A stretch of 64,000 bases of DNA from Ruminococcus sp. (lineage in GTDB: Bacteria; Bacillota; Clostridia; Oscillospirales; Ruminococcaceae): assembly GCA_017437285.1 (NCBI GenBank), contig JAFSBM010000134.1, positions 1-64,000 on the forward strand. Reading direction: 5' to 3'. Position numbers and translations under genes: made by a program. Positions within the stretch are counted from its first letter, which is position 1, and each line of letters starts with the position of its first letter. Under the pieces are notes generated by a model. It made no database searches. It saw nothing but the letters and a program-made list of their open reading frames with translations, and was not told where the DNA came from. Below, piece by piece: positions 10,545-19,068 of this stretch.

Positions 10545-11273
10545 ATGAACATTGCAATTTGTGACGATGATGAAAATTTTTGCCAAACATTGTGTAAAAT
10601 GGTACAAGTATATCTGCAAAATGCAAATCTTGACGCACAGCTGCATATTTTTGCATCCGGAGAGGAACTGTGTCAAGCAATGCACCATGAACAAATCGCA
10701 CTTGTATTTCTTGATATTGAACTGACCGGAATGAACGGTGTGGATGTGGGACAGGTATTGCGACATTCACAACATTCCGATGTTCAAATCGTCTATGTAT
10801 CTGCAAAAGAAGAATATGCCATGCAGCTTTTTCAGAATCGTCCTTTTGATTTTCTGGTCAAACCCATTTCGCAAAACAGATTACGTATGCTCATGGACGA
10901 ATACTTCCGCATTTTTCCACAGGAGGAAAGGTATTTTTCTTACACCTCAGATAGAAAAAAAGCACAGATTGATACCTGTGAAATCCTCTATTTTGAAAGT
11001 GTACGCAAGCAACTTCGCATGATGACAATAAACGGCACAATACTGATTTACAGCAAGCTTTCAGATATTTTGGAACTGCGATTCAGTCACCGCTTTCTGC
11101 GGATTCACCAATCTTTCCTCGTAAATACCCAGCACATCGCACAATTTCGATATCAGGAAGTCATACTGACGGACGGTACAACGCTGCCTATCAGCCGCTC
11201 TTATCAAGATTCCGTCCGTGACTATATGATGCAGCACAGTCAGGAACGGGCAAAGAGGAGGAATGGGATATGA
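10545..11273 (+). CDS. LytTR-family response regulator (AgrA-like)
   Basis: 242 residues from the ATG at 10545. The in-frame ATG at 10389 lies upstream of the promoter, so the shorter start is right. The receiver domain (1-125) has acidic D7-D8-D9, phospho-acceptor D57 in L-V-F-L-D-I-E-L, and conserved K in F-L-V-K-P. The LytTR DNA-binding domain (about 138-235) shows the expected F-x-R-I-H-Q-S-F-L-V-N pattern and the C-terminal L-P-I-S-R-S-Y. Such regulators bind paired direct repeats; a matching pair sits upstream of the ABC operon (12343-12370). It overlaps its kinase gene by 4 nt (ATGA), so the pair is translationally coupled. Confidence 0.93.
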   Translation: MNIAICDDDENFCQTLCKMVQVYLQNANLDAQLHIFASGEELCQAMHHEQIALVFLDIELTGMNGVDVGQVLRHSQHSDVQIVYVSAKEEYAMQLFQNRPFDFLVKPISQNRLRMLMDEYFRIFPQEERYFSYTSDRKKAQIDTCEILYFESVRKQLRMMTINGTILIYSKLSDILELRFSHRFLRIHQSFLVNTQHIAQFRYQEVILTDGTTLPISRSYQDSVRDYMMQHSQERAKRRNGI

Positions 11274-12319
11274 ACGCATTACACCTCACGGAATTTCTGG
11301 TATTTTCTATTGCACTTTTATTGTATATTTTGGCAAATTTTCGTCTGACACGGCTTTTGAATGGAGAATACCAAAAAGGAAAACTCAGGGAAGCTATTGC
11401 CTATATCAGTTGTATCGTCTTGGGTGAAGTAATTTTATTATACCAACTTTGCCATGCTCAATATCTACTTTGGGTGCTTATTTCTGTTTTTGTATGTCAT
11501 TTTCCGATTCTATTTCTGTATGAACCCTCGCTGAGAAAGAATGCCTTGATGCAGCTGAAACTATTTGGCGGTGACTTGATGTATATTGTAATATGGATTT
11601 TAGCAGAGGGTTCTTTTGATAATACAGATCATGAACTGCTATTTCTGACTTTGTGCGGTGCCAAACTCGTACTGACACTTTTGGCAGAATCCTATTACCG
11701 CCGTCGTGAAAAGGAACGGATTTCACATCAAATGGAACTATACCGTCACCAAATGAAACTAATGGAGCAGTCACAGGCACAGATTCGATTTCTGCGGCAC
11801 GATATGAAAAATCATTTGCTGCATATACAACATCTTCTAATGGAACATGATGATGAACGACTCAAAAACTATTTACAGGAAACTGCTGCACGCCTGTCCG
11901 TTTCAAATGAATTTGTCCGTTCAGGCAATCGTGATATTGACAGTCTGCTCAATTATAAACTTCTGACAGCAAAGCAGCTTGGGACAGAGATTAAAACAGA
12001 TATTGCAATTCCGTCAGATTTGAACATATCATCATTTGATGTAAATGTTATTCTCGGTAATCTTCTGGATAATGCCATTGAAGCTCTGCAAAACTGCAAG
12101 GAACGGCGGCTGTTGATCTCATTGCGTTATGATGCAGGAATCCTTTCTATCCTACTGCAAAACACCTGTATACAGAAGCCGCCTGCATTCTCTGTCAAGG
12201 GGCAGGGCCATGGATTAGGGCTGCATAGTGTACGTCATGCTTTGGAGCATTATCACGGTCAACTGAAAACTGACTATCAGGAGCATATTTTCACCGCTTC
12301 TGCCTTACTATATTTATAG
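11270..12319 (+). CDS. GHKL-type sensor histidine kinase (AgrC-like)
   Basis: 349 residues. The N-terminal half (about 1-145) contains roughly six membrane helices. A coiled linker leads to the phospho-acceptor H177 in R-F-L-R-H-D-M-K-N-H. A GHKL ATPase domain follows with the N box N-L-L-D-N-A-I-E-A and the G box G-H-G-L-G-L-H. There is no periplasmic sensory domain, so the signal is probably sensed in the membrane, as for peptide- or antibiotic-sensing kinases. It partners the LytTR regulator upstream and precedes the bacteriocin-type ABC operon, its likely target. Confidence 0.92.
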   Translation: MNALHLTEFLVFSIALLLYILANFRLTRLLNGEYQKGKLREAIAYISCIVLGEVILLYQLCHAQYLLWVLISVFVCHFPILFLYEPSLRKNALMQLKLFGGDLMYIVIWILAEGSFDNTDHELLFLTLCGAKLVLTLLAESYYRRREKERISHQMELYRHQMKLMEQSQAQIRFLRHDMKNHLLHIQHLLMEHDDERLKNYLQETAARLSVSNEFVRSGNRDIDSLLNYKLLTAKQLGTEIKTDIAIPSDLNISSFDVNVILGNLLDNAIEALQNCKERRLLISLRYDAGILSILLQNTCIQKPPAFSVKGQGHGLGLHSVRHALEHYHGQLKTDYQEHIFTASALLYL

Positions 12320-12333
12320 AACCCCTTTACTAT

Positions 12334-12364
12334 AACAGCGGATTGTACCCATTGAGCCGCTGTT
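12334..12364 (+). terminator. Weak hairpin after the kinase gene
   Basis: An 8 bp stem AACAGCGG/CCGCTGTT with a 15 nt loop begins 14 bp after the kinase stop codon. It is followed by TTGTACC rather than a U run, so termination would be partial. Its loop holds the first LytTR-like repeat. Confidence 0.35.
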
Positions 12365-12370
12365 TGTACC
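12343..12370 (+). promoter_or_regulatory. Predicted LytTR-regulator binding repeats
   Basis: Direct repeats TTGTACC at 12343-12349 and 12364-12370, start to start 21 bp, i.e. two helical turns. They end 7 bp before the -35 box of the ABC operon. LytTR regulators bind pairs of roughly 9 bp direct repeats with this spacing. The neighbouring regulator is the obvious candidate. Confidence 0.55.
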
Positions 12371-12377
12371 AAGTCTA

Positions 12378-12406
12378 TTGCAAACGAATTCCCGGGATGC
12401 TATAAT
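12378..12406 (+). promoter_or_regulatory. Promoter of the ABC transporter operon
   Basis: TTGCAA (12378-12383) and TATAAT (12401-12406), 17 bp apart. The spacer holds AATTCCCGGG, whose reverse complement recurs at 12575-12584 beyond the inserted element. The MITE begins 2 bp after the -10 box. Confidence 0.7.
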
Positions 12407-12407
12407 A

Positions 12408-12567
12408 ATACCAACCCCTAAAACAACAGCAGACAAATCTAATGGCATAAATGCTGCCTGTCATCGTTGGACTTCCTCACCATACGACAGTATGCTTTCG
12501 TCGTCCGCCTTGACATACATCATTTCTGCTCATCATCTTTGTTTACTAACATTTTAGGGATTGGTAT
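12408..12567 (+). mobile_element. MITE family B, copy 1 (160 bp), in the leader of the ABC operon
   Basis: Terminal inverted repeats ATACCAAYCCCTAAAA and TTTTAGGGATTGGTAT, with TA at each edge. A second copy in opposite orientation lies at 48066-48388, where it is interrupted by MITE family A. It separates the -10 box (12401-12406) from the ribosome-binding site (12594-12598), so it forms most of the 5' leader of the ABC operon mRNA. Confidence 0.85.
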
Positions 12568-12606
12568 AAGCTTACCCGGGAATTTCTTTTTTTGGAGGCA
12601 GTCAGA

Positions 12607-13197
12607 ATGAAAGAAAAAACTGTAAATGCTAAAAAAATCATCATTCGTTTTCTTTTGGTAATCACATCACTATTTCTGCTCTTAAACGGTGCGTGGTTTT
12701 ATTTCAGACAGCACTATTATGCAGAAGCAGCCAAAAATGCGAAAATGACAAAGTCCGTAACCAGAATTAACGATCAACCTCATTATGAGCTGTCAATTCC
12801 CATTCCTGAAAGCAATAGTACAGCTCGATATAGCATCACCTATCCGCAATATCTTCGATTTGGTTCAGGATATTTTGCAACCAAAGAACCAAACTCCTAT
12901 GTTGAACAGGACGGAAAATGGATAAATCCTTTTGATTTTCAAATTTATTTGACAATCTATCCTGAGCTATTTACTAAACCACGCTATCAGCTATCAATCT
13001 ATGATTACAGAAGTGGTAAAGTTGATTTTCTTGCAGGAAAAACCGAAGATATTAAACCTAAAATCTATATGTTCGATATTAATGAAAACATGGAAATCAC
13101 GCAGGAGTATACCTATGGCGGCAGAGCAGTATATGATACAGCCTATGAAGATGCCTACGATCTGTTCTGTCGGGCAAAAGAGGTGTTCGGCTTATGA
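12607..13197 (+). CDS. Membrane-anchored extracellular protein, first gene of the ABC operon
   Basis: 196 residues from the ATG at 12607; GGAGG at 12594-12598 fixes this start over the TTG at 12592. An N-terminal basic stretch and one hydrophobic helix (about 9-29) resemble a signal anchor. The rest is a soluble domain rich in Tyr with a beta pattern, no cysteines in the external part except one near the C terminus, and no motif I know. It overlaps the permease gene by 4 nt. In lactococcin-972-type loci the bacteriocin precursor occupies this position, but this protein is larger and does not look like a bacteriocin; a transporter-associated accessory or sensing protein is more likely. Confidence 0.75.
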   Translation: MKEKTVNAKKIIIRFLLVITSLFLLLNGAWFYFRQHYYAEAAKNAKMTKSVTRINDQPHYELSIPIPESNSTARYSITYPQYLRFGSGYFATKEPNSYVEQDGKWINPFDFQIYLTIYPELFTKPRYQLSIYDYRSGKVDFLAGKTEDIKPKIYMFDINENMEITQEYTYGGRAVYDTAYEDAYDLFCRAKEVFGL

Positions 13198-15146
13198 GAG
13201 TTGTCAAATATCTGACACTTGCGGTGCTTCTTGCTGCGGTGCTGATACTTTCAGCGGAGAGCAGACTTTTGTATTCGATGAATTTTGCATTAAGTCCTTT
13301 GCAGCTTTATTATGATCTGGAGTTATCAGAGAATGACTTGCCTTTGCTTTCAGAACTTGCAGAGGAACAAAATATGCTGCTTTGTATAGCCGATCACAAT
13401 ATGGCAGACACACAAAGGCTGACCATATATGCCAATGCAGATGAATCCGTACTTCTTGAACATCTCCATGTTCACTGCGGTGAATTTCGCAGTCTTTTCT
13501 GGAAAACACCTGTACAGATTCGCCTTTTTCCGCTTGTTTGTGCAGATACAGCGGACGAGGCAGTCCGTGTTTATGTTTTTGGAGAAAACCGAATCGCATT
13601 AGAACGTGAGTTAGAAAAGCATTTCACTATTGTTTCAGGCAATGTAATGATGCAGGATAACGCTGTTTCCATTATTTTCGTCGGCTATCTTGCATGGGGA
13701 CTTCTGATTTTGTTTGCATTCTTTCTGTCTATATTCGATGCACAGGCAAAGAAACGCAGCAGCTTTGTCCGTATTCTGAATGGTGCATCGCCGCTGAAAC
13801 TTGTTGGCTGCCATATTATGACAGAATTTCTGATTTTGATACCGCTGATCTTTATCGTCATCTGTATCACAAACTGTTATTCGACAGTCATTATAGAACT
13901 ACAGCTTCTGATTTGTATAAGTATTCTGCTTTTTGCCTGTGCTTTGCCCTATGCTGTACTTTCGAGCATCAGCTATAAAATCATCACACAAGAACGTATC
14001 GTGACAGCAAAGCTGTTGAATTTCGGATATGTTTACAAAACAATTCTTTTAAGCCTGACAATTATCGTATTTGGTCTGACCGCATCAATTGGAACAACAT
14101 TTATTCAAAATCTGAAAGTATTGCACTATGCAGAGAATTATAAAAATCACAGTTTTGTCAGAATAGAAACATCGGAAATTAATTTACTTGAAGCAGATGA
14201 AATAGAAGAATATGTAAAATATCAGGAACTGACGAATCTTCGAATCGAGGAAATTTATCAGCAGTATTATGACAGCCATAATGCATTGATTATTGAGCCA
14301 ATTTTACAGGATACAGAAACGATAAGTATGATTTACTGCAACGAAAATGCAGTTGATTATATCAACGATTTATTTGGAGAATATCGAGATGAACTGAATG
14401 ACAGACAAGCGGTGCTGTTTTTACCCGAGAGTATCGAACAGAAAGAGCAGTATCTTCATTCATCAGAACTGCTCCTACAGCAATATGCAGGGGAAAAATG
14501 GCATCCCGAAATTCATATCATTTCCTATACAGGACGAAAAAACGGATTTTGTTTCATGCCCTCCGAGGATACAATGCTGAAAATCGTCACCGATCCTGTT
14601 GTACTGTATTGTGCTGCTGCACCGAAAGAAATCGGAGCATTGATAACAGAAACCAAGAAAATCCCGATTCAGGGACTTGCATTCCGTGTCGATGAAACGA
14701 TGTTGGAGAAACTGGAGTCACGGAGGGATATTCTTTTTGAAATTACACCAATTAACACAGCAATTCAGAAAAATGCAGATATATCAAAGCGGCTCTGTGT
14801 TGCATTGGCAATGATATGTGCGGTATTCATCGCTTTGAATCTGTTTGCGAGCAGTTTTCTCATCCGCATGGAGTATCGGCTTCGTGCGAAGGAATATTGC
14901 ATAAAGACTGTTCTGGGATATACAATGATGCAGAAATTTGGCAGTTTTCTGTTACTTTCCGCATTATCTATACTAATCAGCGGAGCAGCTGTTACACTTT
15001 TGCAAAAACAGCTTGCGGTCAGCCCAATACTGATTCTTGGTATTTGTGTTGGAATATTTCTTGCAGATTCTGCCACCGTAATGTTGTATGCAGTACGGAC
15101 GGAACGAGGCAGCATTGTGCGATGCCTGAAAGGAGGGGCGTTATGA
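13194..15146 (+). CDS. Bacteriocin-type ABC transporter permease (DUF1430-like)
   Basis: 650 residues. One N-terminal helix (about 5-22), a large external region, then helices near 158-180, 205-225, 235-255 and 280-300. A second external region follows, with three C-terminal helices near 540, 585 and 615. This FtsX/MacB-like layout with two external domains matches the bacteriocin-associated integral membrane proteins found with lactococcin-972-type ATPases. Such permeases act in export or in self-protection at the membrane surface. It overlaps both neighbours by 4 nt (ATGA), so the three genes are translated as a unit. Confidence 0.8.
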   Translation: MRVVKYLTLAVLLAAVLILSAESRLLYSMNFALSPLQLYYDLELSENDLPLLSELAEEQNMLLCIADHNMADTQRLTIYANADESVLLEHLHVHCGEFRSLFWKTPVQIRLFPLVCADTADEAVRVYVFGENRIALERELEKHFTIVSGNVMMQDNAVSIIFVGYLAWGLLILFAFFLSIFDAQAKKRSSFVRILNGASPLKLVGCHIMTEFLILIPLIFIVICITNCYSTVIIELQLLICISILLFACALPYAVLSSISYKIITQERIVTAKLLNFGYVYKTILLSLTIIVFGLTASIGTTFIQNLKVLHYAENYKNHSFVRIETSEINLLEADEIEEYVKYQELTNLRIEEIYQQYYDSHNALIIEPILQDTETISMIYCNENAVDYINDLFGEYRDELNDRQAVLFLPESIEQKEQYLHSSELLLQQYAGEKWHPEIHIISYTGRKNGFCFMPSEDTMLKIVTDPVVLYCAAAPKEIGALITETKKIPIQGLAFRVDETMLEKLESRRDILFEITPINTAIQKNADISKRLCVALAMICAVFIALNLFASSFLIRMEYRLRAKEYCIKTVLGYTMMQKFGSFLLLSALSILISGAAVTLLQKQLAVSPILILGICVGIFLADSATVMLYAVRTERGSIVRCLKGGAL

Positions 15147-15775
15147 TAGAGCTGATTGGCGTAAACAAAGCCTTTGAGGAACGTGTGTTGTATCGAAATC
15201 TGAACCTGATAATTCACGATAGAGAATTTGTGATACTGACTGGTGCAAGCGGATGCGGAAAAACCACTCTGCTTAACATAATCGGAGGCATCGAGCCATT
15301 GGACAAAGGAAAAATTCTGGTGGATGGAATGGATATTTCCAAGCGTAAAAACAGGCTGATTTATTTCCAAACAAAACTTGGAATGCTATTTCAGAATTTT
15401 GCATTGATTGAAAATATGACTGTACAAAAAAATTTAGAGTTGGTAAAGAAGCGCTGTCGAAGTGAGATTTCGATAGAAGAGGCACTTCGATATGTAGGAA
15501 TGGAAGAATATCTGGGAAAACAGGTCTGCACGCTGTCAGGCGGTGAACAGCAGCGAATTGCTCTTGCAAGACTGATGATAAAGAAGTGCAGCATAATTCT
15601 TGCAGATGAACCAACCGGCTCATTGGATTCTGAAAACGCAGCAAAAGTGATGTCAATTCTATCTGATTTGAACAAGATGGGTAAAACAATTGTAATGGTC
15701 ACACACGATACCCAGTATCAGAAAATTGGCAGCAGGGAGATTGCGATTGATAAAATCAGAAGTTATGACAAATAA
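15143..15775 (+). CDS. ABC transporter ATP-binding protein, lactococcin-972 group type
   Basis: 210 residues from the ATG at 15143, preceded by AAGGAGG at 15130-15136. A longer in-frame ORF begins inside the permease gene but has no role. Walker A G-A-S-G-C-G-K-T-T, signature L-S-G-G-E-Q-Q-R, Walker B I-I-L-A-D-E-P-T-G-S-L-D, and H loop V-T-H-D are all intact. The Q-loop region reads F-Q-N-F-A-L-I-E-N-M-T-V, typical of ATPases in bacteriocin export/immunity modules. It energises the permease encoded just upstream. A terminator follows 4 nt after the stop. Confidence 0.92.
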   Translation: MIELIGVNKAFEERVLYRNLNLIIHDREFVILTGASGCGKTTLLNIIGGIEPLDKGKILVDGMDISKRKNRLIYFQTKLGMLFQNFALIENMTVQKNLELVKKRCRSEISIEEALRYVGMEEYLGKQVCTLSGGEQQRIALARLMIKKCSIILADEPTGSLDSENAAKVMSILSDLNKMGKTIVMVTHDTQYQKIGSREIAIDKIRSYDK

Positions 15776-15779
15776 GGAT

Positions 15780-15817
15780 ACCCTGTGCAGAATCGTAAGA
15801 ATCTGCACAGGGTTTTG
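15780..15817 (+). terminator. Terminator of the ABC operon
   Basis: A 12 bp stem ACCCTGTGCAGA/TCTGCACAGGGT (15780-15791 with 15802-15813) followed by TTTTG. Confidence 0.9.
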
Positions 15818-16283
15818 TGGCCTATTGGGCTGATTGGGGATTCTCCGTTAAATGTATCTGCTTGGTGATGGCAGTTTTGGAAAATGGAATGTTGCATTTC
15901 TTTGAAGCTTATGACAGGATTTGTGCCTGCGACCGTTCATTAAGAATGAATTGCTATACCTACAAATCACGACAAAAAATTCCAATGCTATGAGCAAGTG
16001 TGTTGAGATAACGCCAATTTCAACGCTGAAACGCATACCTATGGTGATGGCTTCATTATTGCAGATAAAGCTTAAGAGAAATCGGATAAGGCTCACAAGG
16101 GAAATACTCAATGTTTTAATCATAAGTAACGTAGTTGCAAATAAGAATAACGCAAAAAAGACAGATACCTCTCGTTTGAAGTATCTGCCTTTTTATAGCC
16201 CGCTGTATAGGTCTTTTATATAAGTTCTTGGAAAACTTCTATATGGGTATCTATCTAAAATCGGTACCCTTTTTTATACAAAT
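15818..16283. other. Intergenic region without a convincing gene
   Basis: Short ORFs exist on both strands (for example 15848-16123 minus) but lack ribosome-binding sites and family resemblance. A terminator-like hairpin at 16162-16195 (CAGATAC/GTATCTG, flanked by A and T runs) reads on the + strand. A shorter GGGTA/TACCC pair with a T run follows near 16240-16275. It may hold remains of a lost gene. Confidence 0.45.
16162..16195 (+). terminator. Orphan terminator-like hairpin
   Basis: Stem CAGATAC (16162-16168) with GTATCTG (16181-16187), extended by an A run before and a T run after. No + strand gene ends here, so it may mark a degraded gene. Confidence 0.5.
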
Positions 16284-18917
16284 TCACTTTTTCTTTCCAC
16301 CAAAAAGTCCGCTTAAAATAGGGATAATCACGCTAAATCCTATTGCCGCAAAAAGCTGTTCATTTGTAAGGGGAACTGTTGCAAAAATGCCCTGCATAAA
16401 GGGAATTACAACTGCCGCCACAAGTGCTGCCAGCGATACAATAACCGCAAGTATCAGCTTTATATTGCTGAAAAGGCGGATTGAAAAAAGACTGCCGTAT
16501 TCGCTTTTGCACTCGAAAACGTGTATAAGCTGAGATGCCACAAGAGTTATCAGAGCCGCTGTGCGACAAGCTTCAAGACTGCCGCCCATGTGCATTACAG
16601 AGGTGAATGACGCAAGGGTTGAAAGTCCGATGAGAACTCCCCTTATGACAATTTTCCACATAAGTCCACCTGCAAAAAATCCTTCTGTGGATTTTCGAGG
16701 CGGACGGTTCATTATATCCCTTTCGGGCGGTTCAAGTCCCAAGGCAATGGCAGGAAGTCCGTCAGTTACAAGGTTTACCAGCAAAATCTGCACAGGAAGA
16801 AGCACTACAGGCATTCCCATAACTATACCCAGAAACATTGTAAGAACTTCACCGATATTGCAGGAAAGGAGATACCGCACAAATTTACGAATATTGGCAT
16901 AAACGCACCGCCCCTGCTCAACGGCATCTACAAGAGTTGCAAGATTATCGTCAAGGAGAATTACATCAGCCGCCTGTTTCGTAACATCTGTGCCTGTAAT
17001 TCCCATAGCTACACCCACATCAGCCTCTTTTACAGCAGGTGCGTCATTAACTCCGTCACCTGTCATTGTTACGATTTCGCCCTTTCGCTTGAAACTGCGG
17101 ACAATACGCAGTTTATGGGCAGGCTCAACTCGTGCAAATACCGTATACTCTCCGATTTTACTGTCAAGCTCCTCATCTGTCATTGCGTCAAGTTCTGCAC
17201 CTGTGGCAGCTTTTCCGTTTTTCAGCAGCCCTGCCTTTTTTGCAATGGCAACGGCTGTATTTTTATGGTCACCTGTTATCATTACCGTTTTTACGGAAGC
17301 GGCAGCACATTTTTTGATTGCCGCCTTTGCTTCTTCACGGGGAGGGTCAAGCATTCCAGCAATTCCAAGAAATACGAGATTGCCCATATTCGGCGAAAAT
17401 TCGTCACTTTCAGCATATGCAAGCACAAGAACACGCAATGCCTTATCCGACATTTCAATTACTTTTTTATGTATGTTGTTTTTCTCTGTGACGTTGAGGG
17501 GCATAAGTTCTCCCCTGTCGTTGAGATACCACGAACAACGGGAAAGCAAAACTTCCTCCGCACCCTTGAAATAAATCCGCTTATTGCCTCCCTCACGGCA
17601 ATATACAGCCATAAACCGACTTTCGCTGTCAAAGGGAAATTCATCAAGCTTCTCCGCATATTTTCCCAGAATTTCTTTTGTAATTCCGCCCTTTGACGCT
17701 GCCACAAGCAGGGCAATTTCCGTGGGGTCGCCTATGACATTCCACTCCCCTTTGCCTTTAAGTGAGCCACGGCGGCGGCTTATGCCTGCCTTTTCCGTGA
17801 AAATATCGGCAGTTGAACATATAACTCCGCATTTCAGGGATTCAGCAAGTGCCTTTTCAGTTTTGGGATTAACTGCAATTTTTTCATCGCCTTTAGTGAT
17901 TTCGCCGCTGATTTTATATCCCGTTCCGCTGAAAAAATAATCGGAATTTACCGTTGAAAGCTCCGTCACCGTCATTTTATTTTCCGTAATCGTTCCTGTT
18001 TTATCGGAACAGATAACCGATGCACAGCCGAGGGTTTCAACGCTGTGAAGCTTATTTACAAGTGCCTTATGCTTCATCATACGATTTACCGCCAATGCAA
18101 GAGCAATTGTAACAGTTGCAGGCAAGCCTTCGGGAATTGCCGCAATTGCCACAGTAATTCCCGTCATAAGCATATCAAAAATATCCTCACCACGTAAAAC
18201 ACCTGCACCGAAAACCGCAACACACACAATAAGACAGATAATTGCTACGATTTTTCCCAGCTCACCAAGCCGTTTTTGCAATGGTGTAGGCTCGTTGTCA
18301 ATATCCGCAAGAAGCTTTGAAATTTTGCCCATTTGCGTATTTTTCGCCGTTGCAATAACTCTGCCACGGCATACGCCCTTGACAGCAGAAGTTCCGCAAT
18401 ATACAATATTTTCCTTGTTAATGCTGTTGTCATTGTCATCGGGAGAGCCTGCCTTTTTTGCTGTAGGTTCTGATTCTCCGGTAAGAACTGCTTCATCGGT
18501 GTAAAATCCCGAACTTGACAAAATAACGCAATCCGCAGGCACTCTGTCACCTGCTTCAAGCTCTACCACATCTCCCACAACAAGCTTTGAAGCCTCAATT
18601 TGCCGCAATTTTCCGTCACGGTAGCATTTCGCCGCAGGTGCAGTCATTGACTTCAAGGCTTCGAGAGTATGCTCTGTGCGGTATTCCTGAATAAATCCCA
18701 GTATTGCGTTAATCAGCACAATGAGAATGATTGTTATTGCGTCCGAAACTTCTCCCAAAAGGACGGAAATTACCGTTGCACCAAGCAAAATCATTACCAT
18801 TACATCACGGAATTGCCCTGCAAAAATTTTCACAGCCGAGGTCTTTTTCCCTTCCTCCAAAACATTTTCGCCTTCCTTTTTAAGCCGTTCTGCCGCTTCT
18901 TTTTCAGTAAGTCCCAT
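16284..18917 (-). CDS. Calcium-transporting P-type ATPase (type II)
   Basis: 877 residues from the ATG at 18917, which has AAAGGAG at 18928-18934; the longer ORF to 19001 runs through the upstream terminator. An N-terminal cation-ATPase domain is followed by M1-M2, the actuator motif T-G-E-S, M4 with P-E-G-L-P, the phosphorylation site C-S-D-K-T-G-T, the hinge T-G-D-G-V-N-D-A-P, and M6 with N-L-V-T-D-G-L-P. The P-E-G-L-P and N-x-x-T-D motifs supply calcium ligands in SERCA/PMCA-type pumps, so calcium efflux is likely. Length fits the bacterial family. It is transcribed alone; I see no clear promoter in the short gap after the upstream terminator. Confidence 0.93.
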   Translation of the reverse strand: MGLTEKEAAERLKKEGENVLEEGKKTSAVKIFAGQFRDVMVMILLGATVISVLLGEVSDAITIILIVLINAILGFIQEYRTEHTLEALKSMTAPAAKCYRDGKLRQIEASKLVVGDVVELEAGDRVPADCVILSSSGFYTDEAVLTGESEPTAKKAGSPDDNDNSINKENIVYCGTSAVKGVCRGRVIATAKNTQMGKISKLLADIDNEPTPLQKRLGELGKIVAIICLIVCVAVFGAGVLRGEDIFDMLMTGITVAIAAIPEGLPATVTIALALAVNRMMKHKALVNKLHSVETLGCASVICSDKTGTITENKMTVTELSTVNSDYFFSGTGYKISGEITKGDEKIAVNPKTEKALAESLKCGVICSTADIFTEKAGISRRRGSLKGKGEWNVIGDPTEIALLVAASKGGITKEILGKYAEKLDEFPFDSESRFMAVYCREGGNKRIYFKGAEEVLLSRCSWYLNDRGELMPLNVTEKNNIHKKVIEMSDKALRVLVLAYAESDEFSPNMGNLVFLGIAGMLDPPREEAKAAIKKCAAASVKTVMITGDHKNTAVAIAKKAGLLKNGKAATGAELDAMTDEELDSKIGEYTVFARVEPAHKLRIVRSFKRKGEIVTMTGDGVNDAPAVKEADVGVAMGITGTDVTKQAADVILLDDNLATLVDAVEQGRCVYANIRKFVRYLLSCNIGEVLTMFLGIVMGMPVVLLPVQILLVNLVTDGLPAIALGLEPPERDIMNRPPRKSTEGFFAGGLMWKIVIRGVLIGLSTLASFTSVMHMGGSLEACRTAALITLVASQLIHVFECKSEYGSLFSIRLFSNIKLILAVIVSLAALVAAVVIPFMQGIFATVPLTNEQLFAAIGFSVIIPILSGLFGGKKK

Positions 18918-18966
18918 ATTGAAACACTCCTTTGCATTTTCTCTGTAAAGGATATGCGGACAAATT

Positions 18967-19000
18967 AAAAAAAATGCAGAGCAAGTATTTCTGCTCTGCA
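18967..19000 (-). terminator. Terminator of the SDR-rhodanese-GNAT-esterase operon
   Basis: On the minus strand, a 9 bp stem TGCAGAGCA/TGCTCTGCA (18975-18983 with 18992-19000) is followed by eight T. Confidence 0.92.
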
Positions 19001-19068
19001 AAATGTTTATGGTCAGGTTATCTTTTCAATTCTGATTGTGGAAACTTTATTTTATCAGCTATACCATC

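Noticed and set aside
15848..16123. 91-codon minus-strand ORF with hydrophobic stretches, overlapping a + strand ORF
   Set aside because: No ribosome-binding site, no family resemblance, and an AT-rich region where hydrophobic ORFs arise by chance. Kept only as possible gene debris.
16990..17940. Several long + strand ORFs across the calcium ATPase gene
   Set aside because: All are antisense to a gene with complete P-type ATPase motifs; they have no ribosome-binding sites.
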